Positions 17,309-26,392 of a stretch of 64,000 nucleotides of DNA are shown one piece after another. The stretch comes from Marifrigoribacter sp047730175 (lineage in GTDB: Bacteria; Bacteroidota; Bacteroidia; Flavobacteriales; Flavobacteriaceae). Position 1 is the stretch's first letter. Every line of letters starts with the position of its first letter. The notes beneath the pieces are model-generated. The model did no database searches. It was not told where the DNA came from and saw nothing but the letters and a program-made list of their open reading frames with translations. A program made the translations under genes and the position numbers. The DNA is taken from NCBI RefSeq assembly GCF_047730175.1, contig NZ_CP159833.1:2170001-2234000 (forward strand). The letters are read 5' to 3'.

Positions 17309-18685
17309 ATGGAATCAATTATCATTTTAATATTTGTTATTGGATACCTTTCAATTACACTGGAGCATCCTTTAAAATTGGATAAAACAGTACCTGCATT
17401 AATAATGGCAGCTCTTATATGGGCAGTGCTTGCAGTAGGTTTTCATAGCGGATGGTTTGATGTAATTGATACCCATGAAAATGTATTTAGTTTTTTAACA
17501 GGAGGGGAAGCCGCAGAGCATGGTTTTGAAAATACACTCTTGCATCACTTAGGGAAAACTTCAGAGATACTTATCTTTTTAATAGGAGCTATGACTATTG
17601 TTGAAATCATCGATTTACACCGTGGTTTCGAGATATTAAAAGGTGCGGTACGAACAAAAAGTAAAAAGAGATTATTATGGATTATTGGTATTCTAGCCTT
17701 TATCCTTTCAGCAATTATAGATAACCTTACAGCAACAATAGTTTTAGTAACCTTATTGCGTAAACTAATAAGTAATAAAGAAGAACGACTTTGGTATGCA
17801 GCCATGGTAGTTGTCGCTGCAAATGCAGGAGGAGCATGGTCTCCAATAGGTGATGTAACCACGACAATGCTTTGGATCGCCGATAAAGTAACAGCAATGG
17901 GACTAGTTAAAACAGTTGTAATTCCTTCTATTGTTTGTTTTATAGTACCATTCTTTATTGCGGGATATTTAAAAGTATTTAAAGGAAATGTTGAAGTAGA
18001 CACCCTAGAGGATACAGAAGCAGAACGCTTATTAAGCAGTAAAACGATGTTGTTTTTAGGATTAGGAATGATTGTATCGGTACCGGTCTTTAAAACAATA
18101 ACTCATCTTCCTCCTTATATTGGGATGATGTTAGCTCTAGGAGTAGTATGGTTAGTTTCAGAGTATATTCATCCAGAAGAAGATTTCTCTAGTTCAAAAC
18201 GTCATTTATATTCTGCTCATAAAGCATTATCTCGTATCGAAATTTCAAGTATCTTATTTTTCTTAGGTATTTTAATGGCAGTTGCAGGACTTGAGAGTTT
18301 AGTGTATGGAGTTGCTGAAAATGGTGACCCTGTAGGAACACTTCGCTATTTAGCTGAGGTTCTTCAAGCCGCCGTTCCAAATCAAGATGTGGTGGTGATT
18401 TTATTAGGTATTTGTTCAGCAGTTATAGATAATGTACCATTAGTAGCCGCATCCATAGGGATGTATGATTCTCCGACCGATTCAATCCTTTGGCATTTTA
18501 TAGCGTATTCTGCAGGAACAGGTGGAAGTATGCTTATTATCGGTTCTGCAGCTGGTGTTGCTGCCATGGGAATGGAAAAAATCGACTTTATCTGGTACCT
18601 TAAAAATATAGCATGGCTAGCATTTATTGGGTTTATTGCTGGAGCAGGTGTATTTATTCTTATTGAAAGAGTATTATTACCTTAA
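17309..18685 (+). CDS. nhaD: Na+/H+ antiporter NhaD
   Basis: This 458-residue integral membrane protein exports Na+ in exchange for H+. It has about 12 hydrophobic segments and the conserved stretches IIDNLTATIVLVTLLR, ANAGGAWSPIGDVTTTMLW and VIDNVPLVAASIGMY, typical of NhaD in the ion transporter superfamily. A marine or salt-adapted lifestyle would fit but is not proven by this gene. It precedes the exbB-exbD-tonB genes by 53 bp and may be transcribed with them, linking sodium/proton homeostasis to a proton-driven system. Confidence 0.92.
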   Translation: MESIIILIFVIGYLSITLEHPLKLDKTVPALIMAALIWAVLAVGFHSGWFDVIDTHENVFSFLTGGEAAEHGFENTLLHHLGKTSEILIFLIGAMTIVEIIDLHRGFEILKGAVRTKSKKRLLWIIGILAFILSAIIDNLTATIVLVTLLRKLISNKEERLWYAAMVVVAANAGGAWSPIGDVTTTMLWIADKVTAMGLVKTVVIPSIVCFIVPFFIAGYLKVFKGNVEVDTLEDTEAERLLSSKTMLFLGLGMIVSVPVFKTITHLPPYIGMMLALGVVWLVSEYIHPEEDFSSSKRHLYSAHKALSRIEISSILFFLGILMAVAGLESLVYGVAENGDPVGTLRYLAEVLQAAVPNQDVVVILLGICSAVIDNVPLVAASIGMYDSPTDSILWHFIAYSAGTGGSMLIIGSAAGVAAMGMEKIDFIWYLKNIAWLAFIGFIAGAGVFILIERVLLP

Positions 18686-18738
18686 AGCTACAATTTCTAT
18701 ATACATATTCTCGTTATCCCATTTAAACAAATTAATTT

Positions 18739-19437
18739 ATGGTAAATTTTTTAATTCAGGAAGGTGCTGATGTATCCCCAAATCTAGAACCTTTAGTTGA
18801 AGAAAAAACATTGTCCATTATGGAACTTATCTTCAATGGAGGGCTCGCAGGACAAATAATAATAGGAGTGCTTTTTTTACTGCTATTCGTAGCGATTTAT
18901 ATTTATTTTGAACGCCTATTTGCCATAAAAGCAGCGACAGGAGTTGATCCTAATTTTATGAATCAGATCAAAGACAATGTAACTACGGGTAATATACAAG
19001 CCGCAAAGGTGCTTTGTGCACAACATAACTCTCCAGTGTCGCGATTAACTGAAAAAGGAATTTCCCGTATTGGAAGCCCCTTAGACGATATTAATACCGC
19101 CATAGAAAATGCAGGTAGGCTAGAAGTGTACAAGCTAGAAAAAAACGTAAGTGTTCTTGCAACTATTGCTGGTGCTGCTCCTATGATTGGATTCTTAGGA
19201 ACTGTAATAGGAATGGTATTAGCATTTCATCAATTAGCAACAAGCAGCGGACAAGCAGAAATGGGCTCTCTTGCCGAAGGAATTTACACCGCCATGACCA
19301 CAACGGTTGCGGGATTAATTGTTGGTATTATCGCTTATATCGGTTACAACCATTTAGTAGTGAAAACCGATAAAGTAGTACACCAAATGGAAGCAACAGC
19401 AGTTGACTTTCTAGACCTTCTAAACGAACCAACTTAA
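18739..19437 (+). CDS. exbB: MotA/TolQ/ExbB proton channel family protein
   Basis: The 232-residue protein has three transmembrane segments: one early (about 35-55) and two around the signature GAAPMIGFLGTVIGMVLAFHQLA and TTVAGLIVGIIAYIGYNHL. With ExbD it forms the inner-membrane proton-driven motor that energises TonB-dependent outer-membrane transport. Its stop codon overlaps the exbD start (TAATG), so the two are translationally coupled. Confidence 0.92.
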   Translation: MVNFLIQEGADVSPNLEPLVEEKTLSIMELIFNGGLAGQIIIGVLFLLLFVAIYIYFERLFAIKAATGVDPNFMNQIKDNVTTGNIQAAKVLCAQHNSPVSRLTEKGISRIGSPLDDINTAIENAGRLEVYKLEKNVSVLATIAGAAPMIGFLGTVIGMVLAFHQLATSSGQAEMGSLAEGIYTAMTTTVAGLIVGIIAYIGYNHLVVKTDKVVHQMEATAVDFLDLLNEPT

Positions 19438-19829
19438 TGAATTTAAGAGGAAGAAATAAAATCAGCCCAGAGTTTAGTATGAGCTCCATGACAGATATCG
19501 TATTTCTGTTATTGGTATTCTTTTTACTGACTTCTCCCGCGATTACACCCGATGCATTAGATTTAATTTTACCTAAAGCGAATGGGAAGACCAGCAATGT
19601 GCAGAAAGCCTCTGTAAGCATTACAAAGGACGGTGCTTATTATGTAAATAAAGAACGTGTAAGCGAATATAGCCTAGAGAAAGAGCTCAAGAGCGCCTTG
19701 TCTGGACAGGAAGAACCAACGGTAATTTTACGAGCAGAAGAAGGCGTACCTATCGAAGATGCTGTTTTTGTAATGGACATCGCAAATAAAAATAATTTTA
19801 AAGTAGTACTAGCGGTACGTCCTAATTAA
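19437..19829 (+). CDS. exbD: ExbD/TolR biopolymer transport protein
   Basis: The 130-residue protein has a single N-terminal membrane helix with the conserved aspartate (SSMTDIVFLLLVFFLLTSP) and a small periplasmic domain ending in a typical NNFKVVLAVRPN strand. It pairs with the ExbB-like protein encoded immediately upstream. The proton-binding Asp in the helix is intact. Confidence 0.93.
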   Translation: MNLRGRNKISPEFSMSSMTDIVFLLLVFFLLTSPAITPDALDLILPKANGKTSNVQKASVSITKDGAYYVNKERVSEYSLEKELKSALSGQEEPTVILRAEEGVPIEDAVFVMDIANKNNFKVVLAVRPN

Positions 19830-19831
19830 TT

Positions 19832-19938
19832 GGGCGTTCCCCCTTGGGTCGGGCTATCCACTATATCTTTATTTTGTCTCAATGTTTCGACTACGCTCAA
19901 CAGGACAAAAAAAAGGATGCCGTTTTTATCCCTAACGC
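19832..19938. repeat. MITE-like dispersed element between exbD and tonB
   Basis: A non-coding stretch of about 107 bp begins GGGCGTTCCCC, contains TCGGGCTATCC, and ends GGATGCC...TATCCCTAACGC. Its edges are GCGTT and AACGC. An inner hairpin pairs TTTTGTC (19872-19878) with GACAAAA (19904-19910), and its loop contains TTTCGACTACGCTCAA, itself a common dispersed motif. Very similar GGGCGTT...GGATGCCG...CCCTAACGC elements occur between genes in many Flavobacteriaceae, from memory. It lies inside an apparent operon, so it is transcribed and would form RNA structure. Confidence 0.6.
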
Positions 19939-19948
19939 AACATAACAA

Positions 19949-20776
19949 ATGAGTTTTTTAGATACCGAACATAAAAGAAAGAGTATGACTATCACGGTGA
20001 TTTTACACCTGTTGCTCATCCTATTATTGTTTTTTGTCGGAATGGCGTATTTAGATCCACCCATAGAAAATGGAATTGCAGTTAATTTCGGAACTACCGA
20101 TACTGGGTCAGGGGATATTCAACCTACCGAAAAGATAAAATCAGCGCCTAAAAAAACCACTTCAGAACCTGTCTCTCAACCCAAATCCGAACTAAAGGAA
20201 GAAGTGGTAACTCAGGATACTGAAGACGCTCCAGTGATTAAACAGGAGGAAACTAAAAAAGAAGAAGTAAAAGAAATTCCGAAGGAAGAAAAACCGAAAG
20301 AAGTTATTAAAGAGGTGGTGCCAGATCCAACGCCTGATACCTCCACAAAAAATGCTTTAGATAGTTTTTTAAACGGACCTAAAAGCGAGGGCACCGAAAA
20401 AGGGGAAGAAGGTGATGATACAGAAGTGGGCGATAAAGGCGATCCCAATGGAAATCCAAATGCCAAAAATTATTACGGCACAGGAAAAGGGTTAGATGGG
20501 GATGGTAATTACCAATTAGGAGGCCGTAAAGCACTTAATAAAGAAAAAATTGTACAAGACTGCAACGAGGCAGGAACAGTGGTCGTAAGTATCGAAGTAG
20601 ATAGAAATGGGAATGTAATTAGTGCTGTGCCTGGCGTGAGAGGAACTACCAACAATTCTCGTTGTTTAACTGAGCCTGCAAAACGTGCTGCTTTAGCTAC
20701 CAAGTTTAATAAAGACGATAAAGCCCCTTCCAAACAAATAGGGAAAATTGTGTATCGTTTTAGTCTTTCGAATTAA
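19949..20776 (+). CDS. tonB: TonB-like energy transducer
   Basis: The 275-residue protein has a short cytoplasmic start, one membrane helix (about 12-35) and a long periplasmic linker rich in Lys, Glu and Pro (about 50-150). A Gly/Asp-rich region follows, then a C-terminal TonB-like domain (VVVSIEVDRNGNVISAVPG ... KQIGKIVYRFSLSN). It should connect the ExbB/ExbD motor to outer-membrane receptors. The order exbB-exbD-tonB supports this. The C-terminal domain contains two cysteines (QDCNEAG, NSRCL), which could form a disulfide. Confidence 0.88.
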   Translation: MSFLDTEHKRKSMTITVILHLLLILLLFFVGMAYLDPPIENGIAVNFGTTDTGSGDIQPTEKIKSAPKKTTSEPVSQPKSELKEEVVTQDTEDAPVIKQEETKKEEVKEIPKEEKPKEVIKEVVPDPTPDTSTKNALDSFLNGPKSEGTEKGEEGDDTEVGDKGDPNGNPNAKNYYGTGKGLDGDGNYQLGGRKALNKEKIVQDCNEAGTVVVSIEVDRNGNVISAVPGVRGTTNNSRCLTEPAKRAALATKFNKDDKAPSKQIGKIVYRFSLSN

Positions 20777-20936
20777 GTTTATTTACTAAATTAGACTTCA
20801 ATAATTATCAGAATATATTTTGACTCAGCTTTCCAAAGAACCTCTAATTATCAGGGAGCTAAGCTGCTAACTAATCGGGGATATTCCTTTCGAAATAATA
20901 AGCCAAGACCCTTAGGGTTCATATAGAAAACTGCGA

Positions 20937-21605
20937 ATGCAAAACCTTGAAATAGTACATGAAAACAACGATTATATAGTCGTAAATAAAATAGCTGGAT
21001 TGATCAGTGAAAAAAGCCCTTACGAGAATATCACTGTTGAGAGTCAGGTTCATGGATACCTTTTAAAAAATAAACCAAAGCCTTATATTGGTATCATACA
21101 TAGATTAGATCGTGTGACAAGTGGCGTATTAGTTTTTGCTAAGAAGAAAAGTATTCTTGTGGAGTTTAATGAGCTGTTTAGTAGCAGGAAAGTCCAAAAA
21201 ACGTATGTTGCAATTGTTAAAAGCAAACCGCCAAAAGACAAAGGAAACTTACTTAATTTTCTTGTAAAAAATAACTTACAAAAAAGAGCAGATATCGTCC
21301 AATCAAAATCGAAAGACTCGCTAGAATGTATTCTTTCTTATCAAGTTATAGGTAAAAATGATTTTGGTTACCTGTTAGAAATAAAACCAAAAACAGGTCG
21401 ATTCCATCAAATAAGAGCGCAATTAGCGCATATAGGACTGCCTATTATTGGAGATGAAAAATATGGTTCAGATCAAAAATACGTTCCGCTATCTATTTGT
21501 CTTCATGCGAGGAAATTAACCTATCAAACTTCAAGTTCTAAAGAGTTAAAAACCTTCGAAGCCCCTTTGCCAAAAAATGCTTTTTGGGACTTCAAATCAA
21601 TCTAA
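20937..21605 (+). CDS. RluA-family RNA pseudouridine synthase
   Basis: The 222-residue protein isomerises uridine to pseudouridine in rRNA or tRNA. It has the RluA motif IHRLDRVTSGVLVFAKK with the catalytic aspartate, KPKTGRFHQIRAQLAHIGLPIIGDEKYG, and no N-terminal S4 domain, so it belongs to the short RluA/RluC-like group. The exact RNA target is not readable. The 160-bp gap upstream holds no gene; it ends tonB's operon or carries this gene's promoter. Confidence 0.9.
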   Translation: MQNLEIVHENNDYIVVNKIAGLISEKSPYENITVESQVHGYLLKNKPKPYIGIIHRLDRVTSGVLVFAKKKSILVEFNELFSSRKVQKTYVAIVKSKPPKDKGNLLNFLVKNNLQKRADIVQSKSKDSLECILSYQVIGKNDFGYLLEIKPKTGRFHQIRAQLAHIGLPIIGDEKYGSDQKYVPLSICLHARKLTYQTSSSKELKTFEAPLPKNAFWDFKSI

Positions 21606-21614
21606 GTTTTGCAG

Positions 21615-22688
21615 CTAAACAGCGTTTGTCAATACCCAAAGTTCTACCTCTTCAGAAGAACGCCAGTGTTGATCTCTCTTTGTTTTTTCAGAAGCAGCCT
21701 TTACCGATTTCTTAAAACATTTTTCCAATTGAAATCTATTGCCTTTAGCTAGTTCCTTCTCAATAGGATGGTCTTTTGTTACCTTCGTTATTTGAGCTAA
21801 ATTTGAAAATATGATGACTAGTTTTCCTTCGGGTAAAAGTCTTTTTTTCGCTTCTTCAAAAAAGTCAGGGAATAGATCTTTATCGTAGTAAATAGATCCA
21901 TCAATGTTATCTGTATTTTTAGTTTTCGGCAACCAAGGCGGATTAAAAACAATTAATTCGGTCTGCTTTTCCCAGGTACTAAAAAGAGAACCAAAATCTA
22001 ATTCTATTTTTCTAGACAACTTTGTAGTTCCCATAAAATCTGTGAGTCCAACAATCGCATTAGGGTTTGTGTCTGTTCCAAAAACTTTCTGAAAACCATG
22101 TTTTACCATTTGAAAAGAAAGAACACCACTTCCGATTCCAATATCTATTGCAGATTTTTTAGGACCCTCATACCGTTTCAACCAATTGTCGAAAAGTATC
22201 AAATGATCAAAACGTGTAGGGAAATAAGTGCCATAATATGGATGTATTTTATTTCGTAATACAGGAATTGAAATTCCATTCTGGTACCATTGCCATGCAC
22301 TGTTTAGCCCTTGAACTTGAGGAAAAGACAATAAGAAATCGCTAGTTTCTGGATACAATTTTTCGAACCAACCAATAAATGGTGCTTTTTTCACGGTTAA
22401 TTTATGAGCTACAATTTCTGTTAAAATAAGATTTGAAAGGGTATGATATTTTGACCTAAATTTTCGTTGTTCCTGAAACGACTTGTTTGGTAAGGTTCTT
22501 TTAAGATACTTCTGTAACTCACTAAGAAGTAACAATCCATTGCTGTAAAAAGAAGTTATTAATACAGGCTTACCAGCTTCTAATATTTTAATCGTAGCCT
22601 TCACATCGGTAGCTTGATTAAATAAATCTATTTGTTTTTCAAAAACAACAATAGGTTCTGGTTTGTTTATGGGTATACCTGTGTTCAT
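21615..22688 (-). CDS. Class I SAM-dependent methyltransferase
   Basis: The 357-residue protein has an N-terminal region of about 180 residues without a clear family, then a Rossmann methyltransferase domain: motif I DIGIGSGVLSF, FGTDTNP as the acidic motif and FNPPWLP as the NPPY/W catalytic motif. NPPY/W enzymes methylate amide or exocyclic amino nitrogens in proteins, rRNA or DNA, as in HemK/PrmC and RlmG-like enzymes. The target is unknown. The ATG at 22688 is used rather than the TTG one codon earlier. It converges with the pseudouridine synthase gene with a gap of 9 bp. Confidence 0.8.
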   Translation of the reverse strand: MNTGIPINKPEPIVVFEKQIDLFNQATDVKATIKILEAGKPVLITSFYSNGLLLLSELQKYLKRTLPNKSFQEQRKFRSKYHTLSNLILTEIVAHKLTVKKAPFIGWFEKLYPETSDFLLSFPQVQGLNSAWQWYQNGISIPVLRNKIHPYYGTYFPTRFDHLILFDNWLKRYEGPKKSAIDIGIGSGVLSFQMVKHGFQKVFGTDTNPNAIVGLTDFMGTTKLSRKIELDFGSLFSTWEKQTELIVFNPPWLPKTKNTDNIDGSIYYDKDLFPDFFEEAKKRLLPEGKLVIIFSNLAQITKVTKDHPIEKELAKGNRFQLEKCFKKSVKAASEKTKRDQHWRSSEEVELWVLTNAV

Positions 22689-22912
22689 CAATTTGCTTTG
22701 AATGGAACGAATTGCAGAGTAATGAGATGAGCAAAGCGTTAGATTAAAAATACTTTTGTGTAATTATTTACGTGCAAACAGGCATTAAGTTGTCCGCGAG
22801 AGTTAATTAATAGCAATGAATAAATAATAGGGTAAAGATACTTCTTAAAACCCTAAGGGTTTTCCTCGGGTTCGTTTTCTTTTACTAATTTAGCTCCAAA
22901 CCGACATAACAC

Positions 22913-23171
22913 ATGAGCGAAGCAAATTTTACACGAATAGGCTGTGCTTCATTACAGAAAAAAGACTTCTTCTCATTTTAAACTTTCAGCTAATAGTCCT
23001 TTCTGGATAGCGGTACTTTCTACTGCAATTTATATTCAATTAGCTATGAAGTGGAATTCCCACTCTTTTATGATCACTTCATATACGCTTAGCCCTATAG
23101 TTACTTTGCTTTTTGTATTCTTTATTTCGTTGCTATGGCTATTGACAATATTAGTGTGTTATCACTACTAG
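22913..23171 (+). pseudogene. Possible frameshifted small membrane protein
   Basis: A promoter-like TAATTTAG box precedes an ATG at 22913 whose frame (MSEANFTRIGCASLQKKDFF) stops after 22 codons at 22981. An overlapping frame from a GTG at 22944 runs to 23171 (75 codons) and encodes two hydrophobic segments (FWIAVLSTAIYIQLA and LLFVFFISLLWLLTILV). Joining them by a frameshift near 22975 would give one small two-helix membrane protein. Neither part is recognised; it could be a decayed gene or chance. Confidence 0.3.
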
Positions 23172-23233
23172 AACTAAGCAATGAATATGTAGCTAATTGT
23201 CAAGCCCAAAGTTGGTACACATTAACGAAGTCC

Positions 23234-23290
23234 GCCAAATTTACAGTTTGACGGTTTAAATAAAAATAATGTTAAAATTGTAAATTTGGC
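23234..23290. repeat. Perfect 12-bp inverted repeat
   Basis: GCCAAATTTACA at 23234-23245 and its exact complement TGTAAATTTGGC at 23279-23290 are separated by 33 AT-rich bases. This could be an operator, a cruciform or the trimmed ends of a small mobile element. No T-run follows on either side, so it is not a standard terminator. Confidence 0.6.
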
Positions 23291-23409
23291 TAGGTGCTAA
23301 ACTGAAACTCAGTGCATTTTAACCCCTTACTATTCTTATACAAACCCGTTAGAGTCAATAGAAAAAAAGAACGAAATGAGAAATATTATATCATTCTAAA
23401 ACAGCATTA

Positions 23410-26157
23410 TTATTTTATAATAAATGAACCTTTTATTATTCTATCAGAACTTTTAATTACTAAAATATATTTTCCAGCAGTACTGTTATTAATTGTAATA
23501 GTTGATAGTTCATGGTTTATTTTTCCTTGACCTACAATTTTTCCATCCATGCTAAATATTTTATAATTGTAATCTCCAAGCATATCATTGGGCATTTTAA
23601 TGTTTAATGCATTTGAAGTAGGACTTGGGTATAGTAAAAGTTGATTGTCACCATTAAGATCTAAAACGGTACCTAATACTTGTTCGCATTCTGGATTTAA
23701 TTGAGTGTACGTTTCTCCTGAAGCATTTGTAAGAAATGTAAAAAAGCAGCCCAATTCAAATTGTAAGGCTTTCATGTACCCATTATTAAAATTATTAACA
23801 TGATACATATCTATTGCTATTACTCTGTCTTCATAAAGCGATCTTATATTATCATCTTTAGTATGTCCTACAATTACAGATTCTACTGTAAACCCATCTA
23901 AAATAGTATCTATTTCACCTTGTGTCAACTCCTCATCAACCATACCTCTGTACCAATAAATCCCGTCAGAACTATTTACTTCTGTGCAATCACTGTTAGG
24001 GCATGGAATGCCATTCATTCTCAATCTTCCGTATTCGTTAATCTGGTCATAGGTTAAATTTAAAGCAGCTATTTCTGGATTGATACCGCCGTGTAAAAAT
24101 GCGTAATCTCCAACTCTCTCCATAATATTTTTTGAACGCAACCACCTTCCTAGTTCAGTATTAGCGTCGTAAAGTTCTATCATTCTTTTCCCCATTAAAT
24201 GCGCGTCATTAAAGTATTTAGTTTCTACATATCTCCAATCATCGGTCAAATTAAACATTTCATGATTACCTATTATTAAATGAACTTTACCACCCTGTGC
24301 TTCCGCTTCACTCTCTAATTTATATAAGAGCCACATAGATTCAGTAATATTATAGCCTCTATCAAATAGATCTCCACTTATCATTAAATGTCCATCTCCG
24401 TAGGTCCAATTAAAATCAGTATCAATAATTCCTTCCCCTCTTAAAACCATTGTAAGACCTTCAATATGTCCATCAAAATCTGAAATTGCTAAAAATTTTG
24501 ATGGTGTTTCAGTATCAACAGAAGGTTCTATTAAAATTTCTGGTTTTAGAAAAAAGGAAAAACTCGTTCCCATATGCGGTAAGTTGCAGGTTAATTCTAA
24601 GCCATCTGTTGTTGCATATGTATTGCTTACTAATCCGCTTGGTGTTACTTCCTCTACGATAATCTCTCCTCCTTCATAATAAACATAAGGTCCATCTTGA
24701 GCATATGTATAGTCTTGCGTTAAAAAGCAATCAAATGAAAGATCTCCATCTGCTGCATCTCTATTTCTAACCGTAACCGCAATCATATTTACACCCTCTA
24801 CAAAATAACTTGGATCTATTTTATAAGTGAAAAAATCATTTTGAATAGTAGTGTTAATACTCTGTCTAGCACTTGTTGTATGATTGATTTGACCTAGCGG
24901 CATCATTTCAGATCGCAGCACTTCTTCTCCATTGATAAAAACCATAGCGCCCTCATCATGAACCATATGGACATAAATATCATTTATTAAACTGATATCA
25001 TTTATGTCTACTTTTTTTCTGAAATAATAACTAATTAAATTATCATTTAAAGCAGTTTCTTCGTCACCAGTACCAAAACCAAATTTACTTAAACCAACGG
25101 GCCATGAAGAGTCATCGAATCCTACAGTATTCCATGATGCTCCTGGATCTGAACTATCGTCCCAAAAACGCCAGGAACTTCCTTGGTCAAAGAAAATTGG
25201 ATCTACCTCATTTATTACTGAAATTTCTTTTGCGATTACATTATTAGCCAAATTTTCATCACTCGTAATAGTAACCTCTAGGTTTATACTATAAGTGCCT
25301 AAAATACTTAAATCTGCAGTTTGAGCAAATGTAAAAATGGTGCTTTCTCCAATAGATAATGGTGTTGTTCCTGGTTCGGTAGCAATTAAATTTTCATTAA
25401 TTGAAAAAGAGACATTATAATTTGAAGCTGTTAAATTTCCATAATTTGTAATTTCTACTTGTACAACTGTTGTTGCGTTTGGGTAGGTGGCACTCGTAGG
25501 TGAAATACACGAAGTTAATTCTAAATCTACCTCAGTATTCGAAGAGTATTCAAAAACTAATTTAGGTGCTAGTGCGGAGCTTCCATCAAATGATTCTGCT
25601 TTTCTCTTTTCATCCTCGCTACCTGTTCCAGTTAAGATAAGTGTAATAGGGTTACCGCTTTGCCATCCATTTGAAGATATAATTTCACTTATAATAGAAG
25701 CTATGTCAGGTGTTCTTTGATCCAGCCCAGATGCATCATCTACCCATGAAGGTATGTTGTTCCAAACTGTATTTGAGCTAGTTGTAACTCTATTTGATAT
25801 ATTGTTGTTAGTATCTGAAAATGATAAAGAATTAGCAACGTCTTCTCCTTTAATAGTGATGCTTATATCTCCAGAATTGTTTCCATCTGCTGTAAATTGT
25901 ATATAAGCATTTGAAATTGTTGCATCTGTAGGTATGGTAATGTTATCAAATCTAAGGCCTACAGTTTGTAGGCCTTGATCATTAAAAGTGTCATACATCA
26001 ACTCAAGATCAGAACTAGAGGTAAGTACATCTGATCCATCAAATTTTTCCTCTGCATCATCTGTAGATGATAAGATTTGTCTTTCAAACGTTTGAGAAGA
26101 AACCGTTACACTTAAAAAGGAAAAAACAAGTATAAAATAAAAGGATATTTTTGTCAT
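23410..26157 (-). CDS. Secreted calcineurin-like metallophosphoesterase with T9SS sorting domain
   Basis: The 915-residue protein has a signal peptide and an N-terminal beta domain resembling DNRLRE-type cell-wall modules (about 20-205). A CARDB/Ig-like domain follows (about 210-310), then further beta modules. The metallophosphoesterase domain (about 545-780) has the metal-binding signatures SDFDGHIEG, MISGDLFDRG and LIIGNHEMFN, plus VIVGHTK. The last 80 residues are a type A T9SS sorting domain (LLYPSPTSNALNI ... GKYILVIKSSDRIIKGSFIIK), so it should be exported by the T9SS whose genes porU and porV lie at 44-49 kb. The substrate is unknown; phosphatase or nucleotidase activity outside the cell is likely. 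Confidence 0.85.
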   Translation of the reverse strand: MTKISFYFILVFSFLSVTVSSQTFERQILSSTDDAEEKFDGSDVLTSSSDLELMYDTFNDQGLQTVGLRFDNITIPTDATISNAYIQFTADGNNSGDISITIKGEDVANSLSFSDTNNNISNRVTTSSNTVWNNIPSWVDDASGLDQRTPDIASIISEIISSNGWQSGNPITLILTGTGSEDEKRKAESFDGSSALAPKLVFEYSSNTEVDLELTSCISPTSATYPNATTVVQVEITNYGNLTASNYNVSFSINENLIATEPGTTPLSIGESTIFTFAQTADLSILGTYSINLEVTITSDENLANNVIAKEISVINEVDPIFFDQGSSWRFWDDSSDPGASWNTVGFDDSSWPVGLSKFGFGTGDEETALNDNLISYYFRKKVDINDISLINDIYVHMVHDEGAMVFINGEEVLRSEMMPLGQINHTTSARQSINTTIQNDFFTYKIDPSYFVEGVNMIAVTVRNRDAADGDLSFDCFLTQDYTYAQDGPYVYYEGGEIIVEEVTPSGLVSNTYATTDGLELTCNLPHMGTSFSFFLKPEILIEPSVDTETPSKFLAISDFDGHIEGLTMVLRGEGIIDTDFNWTYGDGHLMISGDLFDRGYNITESMWLLYKLESEAEAQGGKVHLIIGNHEMFNLTDDWRYVETKYFNDAHLMGKRMIELYDANTELGRWLRSKNIMERVGDYAFLHGGINPEIAALNLTYDQINEYGRLRMNGIPCPNSDCTEVNSSDGIYWYRGMVDEELTQGEIDTILDGFTVESVIVGHTKDDNIRSLYEDRVIAIDMYHVNNFNNGYMKALQFELGCFFTFLTNASGETYTQLNPECEQVLGTVLDLNGDNQLLLYPSPTSNALNIKMPNDMLGDYNYKIFSMDGKIVGQGKINHELSTITINNSTAGKYILVIKSSDRIIKGSFIIK

Positions 26158-26392
26158 TAGAATATTATTTAAAAGGGATAAGCTTTATATATTTTTTAAT
26201 CAAAAAATTAAATATAAGTTAATCATAAAAATAAGAAAATTATTTATCTACTTGAAAATAAGATGGGACTATTTTTAAAGGGGAGGCTTTAGAATTTTTA
26301 CAGGAGCTACCGTATATTAAATTTAATTTGATTCATGCTGAAAACTTAGAAACCTCACATTTTTACTTATATTTATTGCGAAAAAATAAACT

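Larger units (their letters stand above)
22692..23409. other. 718-bp intergenic region with weak small ORFs and an inverted repeat
   Basis: The only candidate coding sequence is at 22913-23171 and is described separately. A perfect 12-bp inverted repeat flanks positions 23234-23290. At 22854-22865 there is a CCCTAAGGGTTT palindrome-like string. The rest shows no RNA gene or recognised element; it may be a scar left by past insertions. Confidence 0.4.

Noticed and set aside
17545..18003. Minus-strand open frame of 152 codons
   Set aside because: Antisense to nhaD, whose membrane-segment codons leave the reverse frame open; no independent signals.
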